The position numbers and the translations under genes are program-made. A model generated the notes under the pieces. It did no database searches, had not been told where the DNA came from, and saw only the letters and a list, made by a program, of their open reading frames with translations. A stretch of DNA of 64,000 nt from Paraburkholderia sartisoli. GTDB taxonomy: Bacteria; Pseudomonadota; Gammaproteobacteria; Burkholderiales; Burkholderiaceae. Shown one piece after another: positions 16,037-25,154 of this stretch (position 1 is its first letter; the number at the start of each line of letters is the position of its first letter). Where the stretch lies: positions 310,001 through 374,000 of the forward strand of contig NZ_FNRQ01000002.1 in assembly GCF_900107685.1 (NCBI RefSeq), in the 5' to 3' direction.

Positions 16037-17977
16037 CTACCGGTCGGGATTTCCAGCAGGCTCGCGTGCCGCCCTTTCACGTGCCTGCGCGAGCGCTGCG
16101 GCACGCGCCTCACGAAAGCGCGCCCACGACACCGACTGCAACTGATCGAGCGTCGGGTCAAGGTCCGCGCCGAAACCGGCTTCGCGCGCCGATTTCTTCA
16201 GTGACGCCACCACGCGTTCAAGCTGGTCGCGCGCACGGTCCCACGGATAGACCTTCGGCCGGTCGCCGTCGTAGCCGATCTGCACCTCGGCGCCATTCAT
16301 CCGCTGGTTCTGGTCCATCCACTTCAGCCGGTCCGAGACGAATTCCATGTGGTCCTTGCGGTGGAACACCACGCTTCGCGTTGCCACCTCCTGGATCACG
16401 TAGTGTTCGGTGTTCAGCACCTCGCCGCGATAGGGACCGCCGTTTTCACGCGGCGTCGCCATCCGGATCCGCGCGCCGAACCGGTGCTGTGCGAGCGCGC
16501 GGATTTCGCCCGGCACATCTTCAGGTCCGTACAGTTGCGCCCCAATCTCGCGGCGCGGTGCGGCGCGGGGTCCCTCCTCACCCGGGTGGCCCGCTGCCTG
16601 TGCGTCCTGCGCGCTCTCTACACTCTGATCGCACGGAGGCCCACTGTCCGTATCTGCACCTGCGCGACCGGCATCGTGCTGCTGCACGCCGGACGTCCCG
16701 GTTTCTGGCGACGGCTCCCGCACCGGTGCATCCTGTTTCTGCTGCCGGCGCCTCGCCCTGCGCTCCTTCGTGCCTGCGACGTCATCCGTCATGGCGTCCG
16801 TGAGTTCCTCTTTCTTGCGTGCCATGTCTGCGTCCTCCATCCATTCGACCGCTGTGTCATCGACTGCCCTGCCTGCGTCGGCACCGGGTACCGCACCCGC
16901 CACCGCAGGGCGGTCCGTATTGATCCTGCCGGCCACATCCCGTAAAAGCTCACCGACGGCATCCAGACCGGATAACACCGCCATGTCGTTGAAATCGGTC
17001 GGCGGCATGCCGTCGATGCGCGCATCCGGCGCGAACGACGGCAATACGAGATGCGCCTGTCCCTCCTGCCCTGCCTGGCGTGCAAAGCTTTCTCCCTTGC
17101 CAGGTTCTCCAAGGACGAGGAGCGGGGCATGCGCATACCGCTCGCGCAGGTTCGCTGCGACCTGAGGCAGATTGCCGGCGGACAGCGCCGCCACTGCAAT
17201 CCAGCCAGTCGCCCGATGCGCTGAGAGCGCCGTCGCCACACCCTCCGCGATCAGGATCGGCGTGCTGCCCGCATCGGCCGGCAACGGTCCCGTGACCCAG
17301 TAGCCGCCTTTTTTCGCACCACCGGCGAGCGACGATTTGCGTCCTGCCCCGTCGATCAGCTCAAGCGTCGTCATCGTGTCGCGGACCCACGCCGGCACAA
17401 TCAGCACGCGACCCGCGAGTGGCTCTTCCTCGCTCACCGGTGTATAGCCAAGCAGCGCCTTCAGTTCGAGCGCCTCAAGTTCGCGCAACGTCGTAACGGG
17501 TTCGATCTGCTTGCACACAAGGTACGGATGCTCGGGCGCGACCGGCCGCGCCCATTCCCAGATCGACACGGCCGTCTGCGCGACGGCTGCGTGACGCGCA
17601 CGCACACGGGTCTCCTCACGTGCCGCCTCCCGGGTGCGGCGCGCCAGCGCCTCACGGTCCCGCCCCTGTGAGGCCGCAGCGATCGCACCCGGAACACGCG
17701 ACGCCTTCAGATCAAAACCGTGCTGCTGCGCGAGCCAGAAGAGCGAGGCCAGGGTCTTGCCGCCCGACGCGCGCGCCGAGCGCCACGTCGTGCGCGCCGC
17801 ACGTTCGTTGTAGTTGTGCGCGCTGCGACTCCATTCATCCCAGATTTCAAATCCGGCATCGCCCAGTCCCTGCCTGACGGCGAACGCCATGTCCACCCAG
17901 GTGGCGTAGTCGTCGGCCGGAATCACCGCGAGTGCGGCCCGCACGCGGCTGGTTTCATCGACACAGGGTGCGTTCAT
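16037..17977 (-). CDS. Plasmid DNA primase-like protein (PriCT_2 and Toprim domains)
   Basis: Plasmid primases prime the transferred strand in recipients. The 646-aa product has an N-terminal PriCT_2-type domain (residues 10-75: AALAVIPADDYATWVDMAFA, FEIWDEWSRSAHNYNERAARTTW). The Toprim region spans about 225-330 (TPILIAEGVATALSAHRATG, VAANLRERYAHAPLLVLGE, and a PTDFNDMA end). The usual DxD of Toprim appears changed (LVLGEPG), so catalysis is uncertain. The C-terminal 200 residues form another polyvalent domain (HYVIQEVATRSVVFHRKDHMEF, then DRARDQLERVVASLKKSAREAGFG). The start ATG overlaps the VirD4 stop in an ATGA. Confidence 0.8.
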   Translation of the reverse strand: MNAPCVDETSRVRAALAVIPADDYATWVDMAFAVRQGLGDAGFEIWDEWSRSAHNYNERAARTTWRSARASGGKTLASLFWLAQQHGFDLKASRVPGAIAAASQGRDREALARRTREAAREETRVRARHAAVAQTAVSIWEWARPVAPEHPYLVCKQIEPVTTLRELEALELKALLGYTPVSEEEPLAGRVLIVPAWVRDTMTTLELIDGAGRKSSLAGGAKKGGYWVTGPLPADAGSTPILIAEGVATALSAHRATGWIAVAALSAGNLPQVAANLRERYAHAPLLVLGEPGKGESFARQAGQEGQAHLVLPSFAPDARIDGMPPTDFNDMAVLSGLDAVGELLRDVAGRINTDRPAVAGAVPGADAGRAVDDTAVEWMEDADMARKKEELTDAMTDDVAGTKERRARRRQQKQDAPVREPSPETGTSGVQQHDAGRAGADTDSGPPCDQSVESAQDAQAAGHPGEEGPRAAPRREIGAQLYGPEDVPGEIRALAQHRFGARIRMATPRENGGPYRGEVLNTEHYVIQEVATRSVVFHRKDHMEFVSDRLKWMDQNQRMNGAEVQIGYDGDRPKVYPWDRARDQLERVVASLKKSAREAGFGADLDPTLDQLQSVSWARFREARAAALAQARERAAREPAGNPDR

Positions 17978-19818
17978 CAACGCTCTCCCCTGATCGGCAC
18001 AACGTTCAACTCACGCTCCGACCTACGTCTGCGCCCCACCGTGTGATCCGGTCGCGAAGCCGGGCCGGCCTCTTCCTTTGCCCCTTCCTTTGCCCCTTCC
18101 TTTGCCCCTTCCTTTGCTCCTTCCTTTGCTCCACCCGCGTTGCCACCCGTGGGCCGTCCCCGGATAGCCGGAGCTGGACGTAATTCCGCCACATCCAGTT
18201 CGGACAGTGAAAGCGTGTGGCTCGCAGCGACAATGCGATCGCGCGGCACGCCCAGCAACATGAAATGCCGCTCGACATAGGCGCTCACGTCCTCCTCGCT
18301 GAGCCCGGCCAGATGCGCGGGCAGCTCGCGTGGATCCCAGGCCTGCAGCACCTCCAGATCGTCAACCGGCACATTGATGAGCCCGGCTCCGGCAGCATCG
18401 ACCTCTGACGGATCAAGATCGCGCAGGCGCCGTTCGGTCTGCGCGGCAAAGCGCGCAAGATCCATCGCCGCAACCTTCGGGGGTGCGGCAAGACGCGCGG
18501 TAAAGGCAGGATCGCGCCAGTAGCAGATCTTCTCGGCGAGGATGGGCCTGGTGTTCTCCAGCAGGATGATTTCCTTCTCTCGCCCGAGCTCCTTGAGTTC
18601 CTGCGGCAGAAGCAGCGCCCGGCGCTGCTCCGAGATGCTCTCGCTCGAGCCGCCGCGACCACCGAAGACGGCGTGGGAACGGGTCACGCTGCGGGACTTG
18701 TCCGTGAAGGTGCCGAGCATCTCCGAATACTCGTTCGCATCCTTCTGCTCGCGTGGCGCGTAGAGGATCTGCATCGCGTGATTTGTCACGAACGTGCGCG
18801 CATCGGCGCGCCCATACACCGACTCGAGCTGCGAGACTGACTGCACGATCGACAGCATGCGCAGGTTGTATCCGGCCATGTACGCGACGGCGCGCGCGAT
18901 GATCTGGATCTTCCCGATCGCGGTGAACTCGTCCATCAGCAGCAGACACTGGAACTTCAGCGCGGAATTGGCTTCGGGTAACTCCTTCGTGTTGAAATTG
19001 ACCAGTTGCGAGAACACGAGATTGACCAGCAGCGCCGCCTCGGTCAGGTGATCCGGCGTGATGCCGATATAGACGGACATGCGGCGCTTTCTCACGTCGC
19101 GCAGATCGAAGTCGTTGACACTCGTCGCCGCATCGACGACCGGATTGGCCCAGATCGTGAGCGGCGCGTTGAAGGTCGCGAGAATACTCGCCAGTACCTT
19201 GTCGTCGTTCGCGAGAAAGCGGTTCAGCGCATCGACACAGGGGCCGCTCAGGAGGCTGCGCTGCTGCAGCAGCGCCCTCTGAAGGTATGCCTTCACCGGC
19301 ATGCCGTTGCCCGATGACTGCCGCAGGACCTCACCCATCGTGACCGGATAATCCGGCACATCCACGTTGCCTGCGCGGCGCGCGTCCCGCCACTCGCACA
19401 GGAGCAGCACAATCCCGAGAAAGAAATTGCGCGCCTGGTCCTTCCAGAAGTCGTCGTGACCGCCCGCCGGATACAGTGCGTAGCCGATGGCGAGGATATC
19501 TCCAACGCGAAATACGCCGTCCGAGATCGCTGACAGCGGGTTGTACCGGTGCGTGCGACCGTCTTCGGCAAACGGGTTGAACAGGTACACTTCCTGACCG
19601 CATGCACGCCTGAACCCGGCGGTGATGTTGTAGTTCTCCTGCTTGATGTCGAGTACGACCACCGAGTCGGGGTAACTGAGCAGGTTCGGGATCACGATGC
19701 CCACGCCCTTGCCCGAGCGCGCCGGCGCCGCGAGCAGCACGAACTGCCGACCGGCAAAGCGCAGATAGCGTCCTCGCCACACACCGATGACGAGCGCCGG
19801 ACCCGCGTTGCGTGTCAT
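17977..19818 (-). CDS. virD4: VirD4/TraG coupling protein, ATPase part (split gene)
   Basis: The coupling protein links the relaxosome to the secretion channel. This 613-aa ORF contains the whole cytoplasmic ATPase: the entry segment GVWRGRYLRFAGRQFVLLAAP, Walker A RSGKGVG (residues 34-40), VVVLDIKQENY, and Walker B LLLMDEFTAIGK. The C-terminal domain ends with five GAKE repeats and a basic tail. It lacks the N-terminal membrane anchor, which is encoded by the separate upstream ORF (19827-20330). The ATG at 19818 follows the upstream stop by 8 bp, so either a frameshift split one gene or the halves are translated in tandem. Confidence 0.88.
   Translation of the reverse strand: MTRNAGPALVIGVWRGRYLRFAGRQFVLLAAPARSGKGVGIVIPNLLSYPDSVVVLDIKQENYNITAGFRRACGQEVYLFNPFAEDGRTHRYNPLSAISDGVFRVGDILAIGYALYPAGGHDDFWKDQARNFFLGIVLLLCEWRDARRAGNVDVPDYPVTMGEVLRQSSGNGMPVKAYLQRALLQQRSLLSGPCVDALNRFLANDDKVLASILATFNAPLTIWANPVVDAATSVNDFDLRDVRKRRMSVYIGITPDHLTEAALLVNLVFSQLVNFNTKELPEANSALKFQCLLLMDEFTAIGKIQIIARAVAYMAGYNLRMLSIVQSVSQLESVYGRADARTFVTNHAMQILYAPREQKDANEYSEMLGTFTDKSRSVTRSHAVFGGRGGSSESISEQRRALLLPQELKELGREKEIILLENTRPILAEKICYWRDPAFTARLAAPPKVAAMDLARFAAQTERRLRDLDPSEVDAAGAGLINVPVDDLEVLQAWDPRELPAHLAGLSEEDVSAYVERHFMLLGVPRDRIVAASHTLSLSELDVAELRPAPAIRGRPTGGNAGGAKEGAKEGAKEGAKEGAKEEAGPASRPDHTVGRRRRSERELNVVPIRGER
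18073..18132 (+). repeat. Five 12-bp tandem repeats in virD4
   Basis: The unit TTCCTTTGCCCC, with CTCC at the end of the last two copies, is repeated five times head to tail. On the minus strand each copy encodes Gly-Ala-Lys-Glu near the VirD4 C-terminus. Exact multiples of three keep the frame, so copy number can vary without loss of the gene. Confidence 0.95.
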
Positions 19819-19826
19819 GGGTGTGC

Positions 19827-20330
19827 TCACAGCAACCCCGCTGCGCGAATTTCCGCCTCGCTCGCAAAGCGGGCGCTCCCGTACAGATGCCGTCGGCCGG
19901 AGGGCCCCCACAGAACGTACGCGGCAGCACCCGGCGCGCCATAAGCCAGCAGCAGTCCAAACAGGGCGGAACCGGCGATCCGGCGGCCTTCTTTCGGCAG
20001 GCCACCCGCGTACCAGGCCCGGGCTGCATCAAACCAGCCCCACATCCCCGCATGGAACGGATTCACGCGCAGGCTCGCGTACAGGAAAAACGAGGCGAGC
20101 CACATGGCAGCCGCAAGACCGGCGACAAATGCAGCCAGTGCCATCAGCGTGATCGCGCCGCGGCGGGCGTGCTGCGAGAGTTCGTACCTTCCCGCTGGCT
20201 GTCCGGCCGCCATCGTTGCAGCCGGTATCGTTGCAGCCGGTATCATCGCCGTTTTGGCAGACGCAGCCCCACCCTGCGCGACGGACTGCACGGCTGACTG
20301 TACAGCGGGCTTCGAAACTGACGCGTTCAT
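19827..20330 (-). CDS. VirD4/TraG coupling protein, N-terminal membrane-anchor part
   Basis: The 167-aa ORF carries an Ala-rich cytoplasmic start, a first membrane segment (about residues 57-82, ITLMALAAFVAGLAAAMWLASFFLY), a periplasmic loop, a second segment (about 120-140, ALFGLLLAYGAPGAAAYVLW), and then HLYGSARFASEAEIRAAGLL. That last motif normally continues into the ATPase of VirD4/TraG. A TGA at 19829-19827 ends the frame and the ATPase starts at 19818. GGAGG lies upstream of the ATG at 20330. The Ala/Thr-rich part shows short 15-bp duplications. Confidence 0.8.
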   Translation of the reverse strand: MNASVSKPAVQSAVQSVAQGGAASAKTAMIPAATIPAATMAAGQPAGRYELSQHARRGAITLMALAAFVAGLAAAMWLASFFLYASLRVNPFHAGMWGWFDAARAWYAGGLPKEGRRIAGSALFGLLLAYGAPGAAAYVLWGPSGRRHLYGSARFASEAEIRAAGLL

Positions 20331-20356
20331 CGGGATGCCTCCTTCCGGTCCCCGGG

Positions 20357-21478
20357 TTACCCGAGCGCGGCCCGGCATCTGCGCACCGGATCGAACCAGA
20401 TTTCGTTCATCGCCCAGCGCTTTCCGGTCTGCGTGCCGGTCTCGTTGAACACCGGCTGTGCCTCCATGTGCGCCACCACATCGATCGTAAGAAACAGCAG
20501 GCGCTTGAGTGCCGCGTCGTCATACGCGGCCGCTTCGGGATGTTCCCTGGCCATCAACGCAAACCGCTCGATGGCAACCGCGGCACTGGACGCGTGATAG
20601 CTCGTGATCGAACCGGAATGCCCCGTCGTCAGCAGCTTGAGGAAGTCGTATGCCTCCGCTCCGCGTAGCTCGGCGAGCAGCACGCGGTCAGGACGCATGC
20701 GCATCGTGCTGGCGATCAGGTCCGCGGACGTCACGCGCGCCTGGCCGTGGCCACCCTTGCTGTAGACGAGATGCACACAGTTCTCGATGTGGCGGATGAA
20801 CAGCTCCCGGACATCCTCGATGGTCACGATGCGCTCGCCCGCGGGAATGTGCTGGCACAGCGCCTTCATGAAGCTGGTCTTGCCCGATCCCGTGCTGCCG
20901 ACGATCACGATGTTCATGCGACCGATGACCGCCAGCTGGAAGAAGCCCGCGAAGTCGCGCTCGTCGAGCCAGCGTACGAGATGCCGCTCCGGTGGTCGCA
21001 ACGATCTGAGGGCGTCGTCATCGAGCCCCGCCGGACGAAGCCACGACGTGTCGTCAAACAGGCCCTCGGCCCGATAGCTGTCGAGCGTCTTCTCTTTTGA
21101 CGAGGGCCGGCGGATCGTGACCGACACGGTGCGCGGCGGTACCACTGGCGGCACCACGATCTGGATGCGTGCATCGCCCGGCAGGAGTGCCGAGAGCACC
21201 GGGTGCTCGGCCGACACCGCCTGGCTGGTAAGCGTGGCGATTGCCACCGCAAACGACATCAGCCGCTCGAAGTCGAGATCGGGATAGTCGTGCGCACGCC
21301 AGCCGAGATGCGTCTCGGTCAGCACGCGCTGAGGCCGGTTGATCACCAGTTCGGTCACCTCCGCGTCGTCGAGCAGCGGCGCAAACGGGCGCATCAGTTC
21401 CCGCACCGACGCATCGTCGGGCAGACGCACGAGCGGCGCTTCGTCAAGCCGGTCTGGTGTGGATGCGTCCATGTTCAT
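20357..21478 (-). CDS. virB11: VirB11 traffic ATPase
   Basis: A hexameric inner-face ATPase that energises pilus assembly and substrate transfer. The 373-aa protein has the N-terminal domain (residues 20-150) and the RecA-like domain. Walker A is GSTGSGKT (194-201), followed by an Asp box (IVTIEDVRELFI), Walker B (RPDRVLLAELRGAEAYDFLK) and a His box (TGHSGSITSYHASS). The start overlaps the VirB10 stop in an ATGA. All catalytic motifs look intact. Confidence 0.95.
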   Translation of the reverse strand: MNMDASTPDRLDEAPLVRLPDDASVRELMRPFAPLLDDAEVTELVINRPQRVLTETHLGWRAHDYPDLDFERLMSFAVAIATLTSQAVSAEHPVLSALLPGDARIQIVVPPVVPPRTVSVTIRRPSSKEKTLDSYRAEGLFDDTSWLRPAGLDDDALRSLRPPERHLVRWLDERDFAGFFQLAVIGRMNIVIVGSTGSGKTSFMKALCQHIPAGERIVTIEDVRELFIRHIENCVHLVYSKGGHGQARVTSADLIASTMRMRPDRVLLAELRGAEAYDFLKLLTTGHSGSITSYHASSAAVAIERFALMAREHPEAAAYDDAALKRLLFLTIDVVAHMEAQPVFNETGTQTGKRWAMNEIWFDPVRRCRAALG

Positions 21479-22725
21479 CGGAGCGCCTCCGGCTGCAACG
21501 CATAGACCGTGCTGAAATCCAGATCCCTGGCGACAATAATCGTGAATTCTGCACCCTGGCTCTGCGTGAGCGTCGGCGGGATGTTGATCGTGCTGTCGAG
21601 TACACGTGTAGCCATGTCGTTGCCCTGCTGCTGCGTGCTCTCGAAGACGACGGATCCATTGCTGTTTCCGCCGCGCGTCGCGAGATATCCGATTGCATCC
21701 CGGGTCATGCCGAGCAGCATCGCCGCACCAATCCGCTCACCCCAGTGGTTGTTCACGTACCCACCGACACCTATGCGTCCCAGCGCGTCGGCGGCTGGTG
21801 AGTCAATCTCGGCGGTCACGCCATGGGGCGTCCTGATCCTGGCTGAGAGGACAAATACACGGGTCTGTCCCGGCGACAGCCTGGAGCGGTATTCGCTGTT
21901 GATCTGCGAGCCACGCTCGATGAGCACCACCCGCCCGTCATCCGAATACACGTTCCGGGTGACCGTGCAGGTGGAGATACCGGCTTCGGTCGAATCGAAG
22001 GCGGTGTCACCCACACAGTCGATCTTCGCGCCCTGGGCGAGGATCAGGCTGCGATTGCCGAGGAGCCCCGCCGTGACCCGGGGTGTCAATGTGGGCGTCA
22101 GTGCCTGGCCCAGCGGACTGCCGGCCTGTCCGCGGTCAGCATTGGGTGTAGCCACGCTGCCCGATGCGAACGCCGGCGCAGGCGTACCGGCACCGCCCTG
22201 CGGCGCGCCTGCCATCGCGCCGTCCTGTGTCCCGGAACTGCCGGGGCCGCCCGTCGCCAGTAACGGCGCGTCGTAATAGCTGCGCACGGCTGGGACGCGC
22301 GCGGAATTCACCGGCGAACGCGTGGGCGCCGCGGCGGACGCGGGTGTGCCCTGGCCCACCGGTGCGCTCGCGGGGTGCGCAACCGATACGGGCATGCCGG
22401 CGGCCAACGCCGGCTCGTCGCCAAAGATCCTTCCCTGCACCGGCTGGTCAAGCGCGGCGTCGCGCCGCGCGCGGGCTGCTGCATCGTGCCGTGCCAGAAA
22501 ACCGTGAACGGTCCAGACTGCACCGACGACGACAAGCGCCACGATCGCGAGCGGCGTCAGCCACCATGCGCGCGGACGCCCCCCGCCGTGTTGCCCCAGC
22601 TCCGGCATGTCGCGCCCGGGCAGCGCGCGGTCCGGACCCTCGGCATTGTCGGGATTGTCCGGAATCCGGTCGCGACCGGGGGGGCCGTCCGGTCCGATCA
22701 GGTTGCGCGGGGTATCGTCACTCAT
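21475..22725 (-). CDS. virB10: VirB10/TrbI-like channel protein
   Basis: VirB10 spans from the inner membrane to the outer-membrane core complex. The 416-aa protein has a cytoplasmic Pro/Asp-rich start, one membrane segment (about residues 54-72, WWLTPLAIVALVVVGAVWTV) and a long Pro/Ala/Gly-rich periplasmic linker (80-210). The conserved C-terminal domain has LILAQGAKIDCVGDTAFDS, VYSDDGRVVLIERGSQI, RLSPGQTRVFVLSARI and an antenna-like WGERIGAAMLLG region. It ends in INIPPTLTQSQGAEFTIIVARDLDF, as in VirB10/TrbI. The start overlaps the VirB9 stop by 8 bp. Confidence 0.94.
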   Translation of the reverse strand: MSDDTPRNLIGPDGPPGRDRIPDNPDNAEGPDRALPGRDMPELGQHGGGRPRAWWLTPLAIVALVVVGAVWTVHGFLARHDAAARARRDAALDQPVQGRIFGDEPALAAGMPVSVAHPASAPVGQGTPASAAAPTRSPVNSARVPAVRSYYDAPLLATGGPGSSGTQDGAMAGAPQGGAGTPAPAFASGSVATPNADRGQAGSPLGQALTPTLTPRVTAGLLGNRSLILAQGAKIDCVGDTAFDSTEAGISTCTVTRNVYSDDGRVVLIERGSQINSEYRSRLSPGQTRVFVLSARIRTPHGVTAEIDSPAADALGRIGVGGYVNNHWGERIGAAMLLGMTRDAIGYLATRGGNSNGSVVFESTQQQGNDMATRVLDSTINIPPTLTQSQGAEFTIIVARDLDFSTVYALQPEALR

Positions 22726-23542
22726 GGCCGTCGCTCCGCAGCACGCGCTTCACACCGTCGACCGTCGTACCATCCTTTGGTGGGACGCCGTCCATGTCGT
22801 ATGCGTCGTTCCAGATGCCCACCACCTCGTCGGCCAGACGCAGCACGAAGCGCTGTGCAACTTCATGGATGACGATCACGTCGCCTTCCATATGCCGGTC
22901 CACCACGCTCTCGCTGCCATCTTCCGCCACCCGGAAGATCGCGGGAATGCGGCGGTTGTTGGGGATGCGCAGGTACGTGAATCGCCCGTCGTCCCACGCG
23001 GCAACCGGTGCAATGTCGTCCGAGCGCGGCATGACCTGCATCGAGTAGCGGGCATTGCGCACAACCGGCGGCTGTGCGAAGCGCTGCTGCACAAGTGCCC
23101 GGTCCGCATCGGTACGGGCTTTTTCCTGCATCCCGTCCGCATAGCTGAAGGTGACGCGGTACACCTGCCTGTCATTGCCGAACTTCGCCTTCAGGGGCAG
23201 CACCACGAGATCGAAGCTGTAGCTGCGCCGGTCGGTGCGGATTTCGAGGTTCGTATCGTGTGCCGCAAGCCGCGGCTTGAGCCACACGTCGTGGTCTCCG
23301 CGATTCGCCACGACCTGCCAGCCGTCGCGGTCTCCGGGGGCGACAAGCAGAATCTGTTCATGCGGATCAAGCGCGATATGGGTGGCAAAGCCGCGCTGTG
23401 CGTCGATGCGCACCACCTCATCGGCGCGGTACAGCACCTGGCGCACACGCGAATCGCGTGACCAGCCCGGCACGTCCCAGGCGTGTGCAGGCTGGGCCCC
23501 AAGCGACGCGAACATGGCCACAATCAGGAAGCGCGGATTCAT
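22718..23542 (-). CDS. virB9: VirB9/CagX-like core-complex protein
   Basis: A periplasmic component of the outer-membrane core complex with VirB7 and VirB10. The 274-aa product has a signal peptide (cleaved after PAHA, near residue 21). Its N-terminal CagX half has GWSRDSRVRQVLYRADEVVRI, ALDPHEQILLVAPGD and RRSYSFDLVVLPL. Its C-terminal half has APVAAWDDGRFTYLRIPNNR and the VIHEVAQRFVLRLAD end that binds VirB7/VirB10. Its stop overlaps the VirB10 start. Confidence 0.94.
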   Translation of the reverse strand: MNPRFLIVAMFASLGAQPAHAWDVPGWSRDSRVRQVLYRADEVVRIDAQRGFATHIALDPHEQILLVAPGDRDGWQVVANRGDHDVWLKPRLAAHDTNLEIRTDRRSYSFDLVVLPLKAKFGNDRQVYRVTFSYADGMQEKARTDADRALVQQRFAQPPVVRNARYSMQVMPRSDDIAPVAAWDDGRFTYLRIPNNRRIPAIFRVAEDGSESVVDRHMEGDVIVIHEVAQRFVLRLADEVVGIWNDAYDMDGVPPKDGTTVDGVKRVLRSDGHE

Positions 23543-24252
23543 CGGGCCCCTCCCGCTGCAGATGACGAGGCCGGTGGCGTGGGTGGTGTGTATTCGGGAT
23601 CGCGGCTGTAGGCGCTCACCGTGAAGCCAAACGGGTTTTCGACGGCGGTGCTTTCCCGCGTGAACACCGGTGGCCGGTAGGTGTAGGCGAGCGTCACCAC
23701 GAACCGCTGTGGCGGCTCGGCGTTGTCCTCGCCGTTTTTGCGCATGGTGCGTTCGATGTGCACCACCGCACGACCCGGCTCATCGTGAGGCAGCGTGGTC
23801 GACAGGATCCGGATGCGGCACTCCGTGCCCGGACCAAGCTGCCGGTCGAGCGCATCGGGGCCGCTGTAGATCTGGCGGTAATCCCGCGCGACCGTGTCCG
23901 CGCTCATGCCGAGCACCCGGTCGTAGTCCATCTGCAGCAGGCCCCAGTCGTAGCGCTCGCGGGCACGCACATAGACTTCAACCCAGTGCTTGTCCTGGAT
24001 CTCGCCCGTATGCACGTGCTTCGCATCGAGCACATCGATCACCTGGGACTCGCCCGTCAGCCGGTCGACCTCGATGGGTAGCGGCACCACCCGGTAGAAC
24101 GGCACCATCACCGCGAGCACCACTGCGCTGAGTGCGGCCACGCCCACTGCCGCGTAGGCCACGTGCCATGCCCGTCGCTCGGAACGCGCCTGCATATCCG
24201 TGAGCGAGGCCTCGATGTCCAGCACGCGCCGGTAGTCATGGCTCGCTTTCAT
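23539..24252 (-). CDS. virB8: VirB8-like inner-membrane assembly protein
   Basis: VirB8 nucleates the secretion apparatus. The 237-aa protein has a short cytoplasmic segment, one membrane helix (about residues 30-52, VAYAAVGVAALSAVVLAVMVPFY) and an NTF2-like periplasmic domain with WVEVYVRARERYDWGLLQMDYDRVLGMS and VVHIERTMR. It ends in a VTLAYTYRPP beta strand and a Pro/Thr/Ser-rich tail. ATGA overlaps join it to the VirB7-like gene upstream and VirB9 downstream. Confidence 0.93.
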   Translation of the reverse strand: MKASHDYRRVLDIEASLTDMQARSERRAWHVAYAAVGVAALSAVVLAVMVPFYRVVPLPIEVDRLTGESQVIDVLDAKHVHTGEIQDKHWVEVYVRARERYDWGLLQMDYDRVLGMSADTVARDYRQIYSGPDALDRQLGPGTECRIRILSTTLPHDEPGRAVVHIERTMRKNGEDNAEPPQRFVVTLAYTYRPPVFTRESTAVENPFGFTVSAYSRDPEYTPPTPPASSSAAGGAR

Positions 24253-24425
24253 GAGCGGGCCCCGTCCGTCGATGTCACCGGTGACACCAGTGGCACCGGA
24301 GGCACACGATTCACCGGCACGCGATGCGATCCGTCAGGCAATATCGGTTCAGGCGGGTTTCCGCTGCACGATTCAGCAAGCATGACCAGGCAGACAGCCA
24401 GCACGGTCACGGTCAGTTTCTTCAT
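24249..24425 (-). CDS. virB7: VirB7-like small lipoprotein, 58 aa
   Basis: Too short for most gene callers. The product starts MKKLTVTVLAVCLVM and reaches a Cys at residue 20 inside LAESCSGN, giving a lipoprotein signal peptide (the lipobox AES-C is imperfect). The mature part is about 38 residues, Pro/Val-rich, like VirB7, which binds VirB9. The stop overlaps the VirB8 start (ATGA), and it lies 11 bp after the VirB5 stop: exactly the position of virB7 in vir operons. Confidence 0.75.
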   Translation of the reverse strand: MKKLTVTVLAVCLVMLAESCSGNPPEPILPDGSHRVPVNRVPPVPLVSPVTSTDGARS

Positions 24426-24436
24426 GCCGTGCTCCT

Positions 24437-25138
24437 TCAGTTACCGAACGTGGCCGGGACCATCTGGTCCTGCAACCGCGCCGTGTTGCCAGCCCGGCTC
24501 ATCACGAGCTCGCCCTGCTGCCCGGCGATCAGCCGGTCCTCGGTATCCGAGAGCATCCTGAAAAGCTGCAGCTTCGTCATCTCGCTGCCCACCGCGGTGC
24601 TCTCCGACTGGATGCGTGCCTGCAGCTCGGCGACACCTTTGGGATCCTGCGTGACATCGATCTGCTGCATCAGGCGCTGGATCCGGTTCAGTTCCTGAAG
24701 CTCAGTCTGGTACGCCTGCATGCCGAACGCCTTGTCCTGGAAGGGCTTGTTCAGCGCCCGCTGGCAGACCCGCTGGTCGACCCCGCTCTGGTCCTCGCAG
24801 TTATAGAGCTCGCCTGCCGAGCGCAGCGCCTGCGCGCTACCGGTGAGGCCCGCATACCCGCCGTTCTGGATTGCCGTATAGGCGCTCATCCAGTTGGACG
24901 GCAGGGAATTCGCCAGCACCGGATTGCTGAGCAGCGCGCCGAATCCACGTGACCCGTTCATCGACTGGTAGAGCTGGATCTCCTGCTGCACTTCCTGTTC
25001 GAGTTGGACCAGCATCGAGACTGCCTGCGCGACGTTCTGCGCGTCGAAAACCGGAATGCCCTGCGCATGAACCGGCCCCACGAAGGCAACCAGGACCACC
25101 GCTGCGGCAACACGCACCAGTCCATATGGTTTGCTCAT
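24437..25138 (-). CDS. virB5: VirB5-like minor pilus protein
   Basis: VirB5 caps the pilus tip and helps target contact. The 233-aa product has a signal peptide (cleaved after VHAQ, near residue 23) and then the typical alpha-helical bundle: PVFDAQNVAQAVSMLVQLEQEVQQE, a variable loop with two Cys (YNCEDQSGVDQRVCQRAL), and long C-terminal helices (ELNRIQRLMQQIDVTQDPKGVAELQARI). The ATG at 25138 is chosen because it begins the signal peptide; the ORF is open upstream. Confidence 0.9.
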   Translation of the reverse strand: MSKPYGLVRVAAAVVLVAFVGPVHAQGIPVFDAQNVAQAVSMLVQLEQEVQQEIQLYQSMNGSRGFGALLSNPVLANSLPSNWMSAYTAIQNGGYAGLTGSAQALRSAGELYNCEDQSGVDQRVCQRALNKPFQDKAFGMQAYQTELQELNRIQRLMQQIDVTQDPKGVAELQARIQSESTAVGSEMTKLQLFRMLSDTEDRLIAGQQGELVMSRAGNTARLQDQMVPATFGN

Positions 25139-25154
25139 GACAATCGCCCTCCGC

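Noticed and set aside
14941..16803. 620-codon plus-strand open frame
   Set aside because: It is opposite the LPD7 and primase genes and has an extreme Arg/His/Pro composition. No motifs.
18073..18132. Tandem repeats considered as CRISPR or iteron array
   Set aside because: Units are 12 bp with no spacers and lie inside a coding region in frame, so neither a CRISPR array nor replication iterons.
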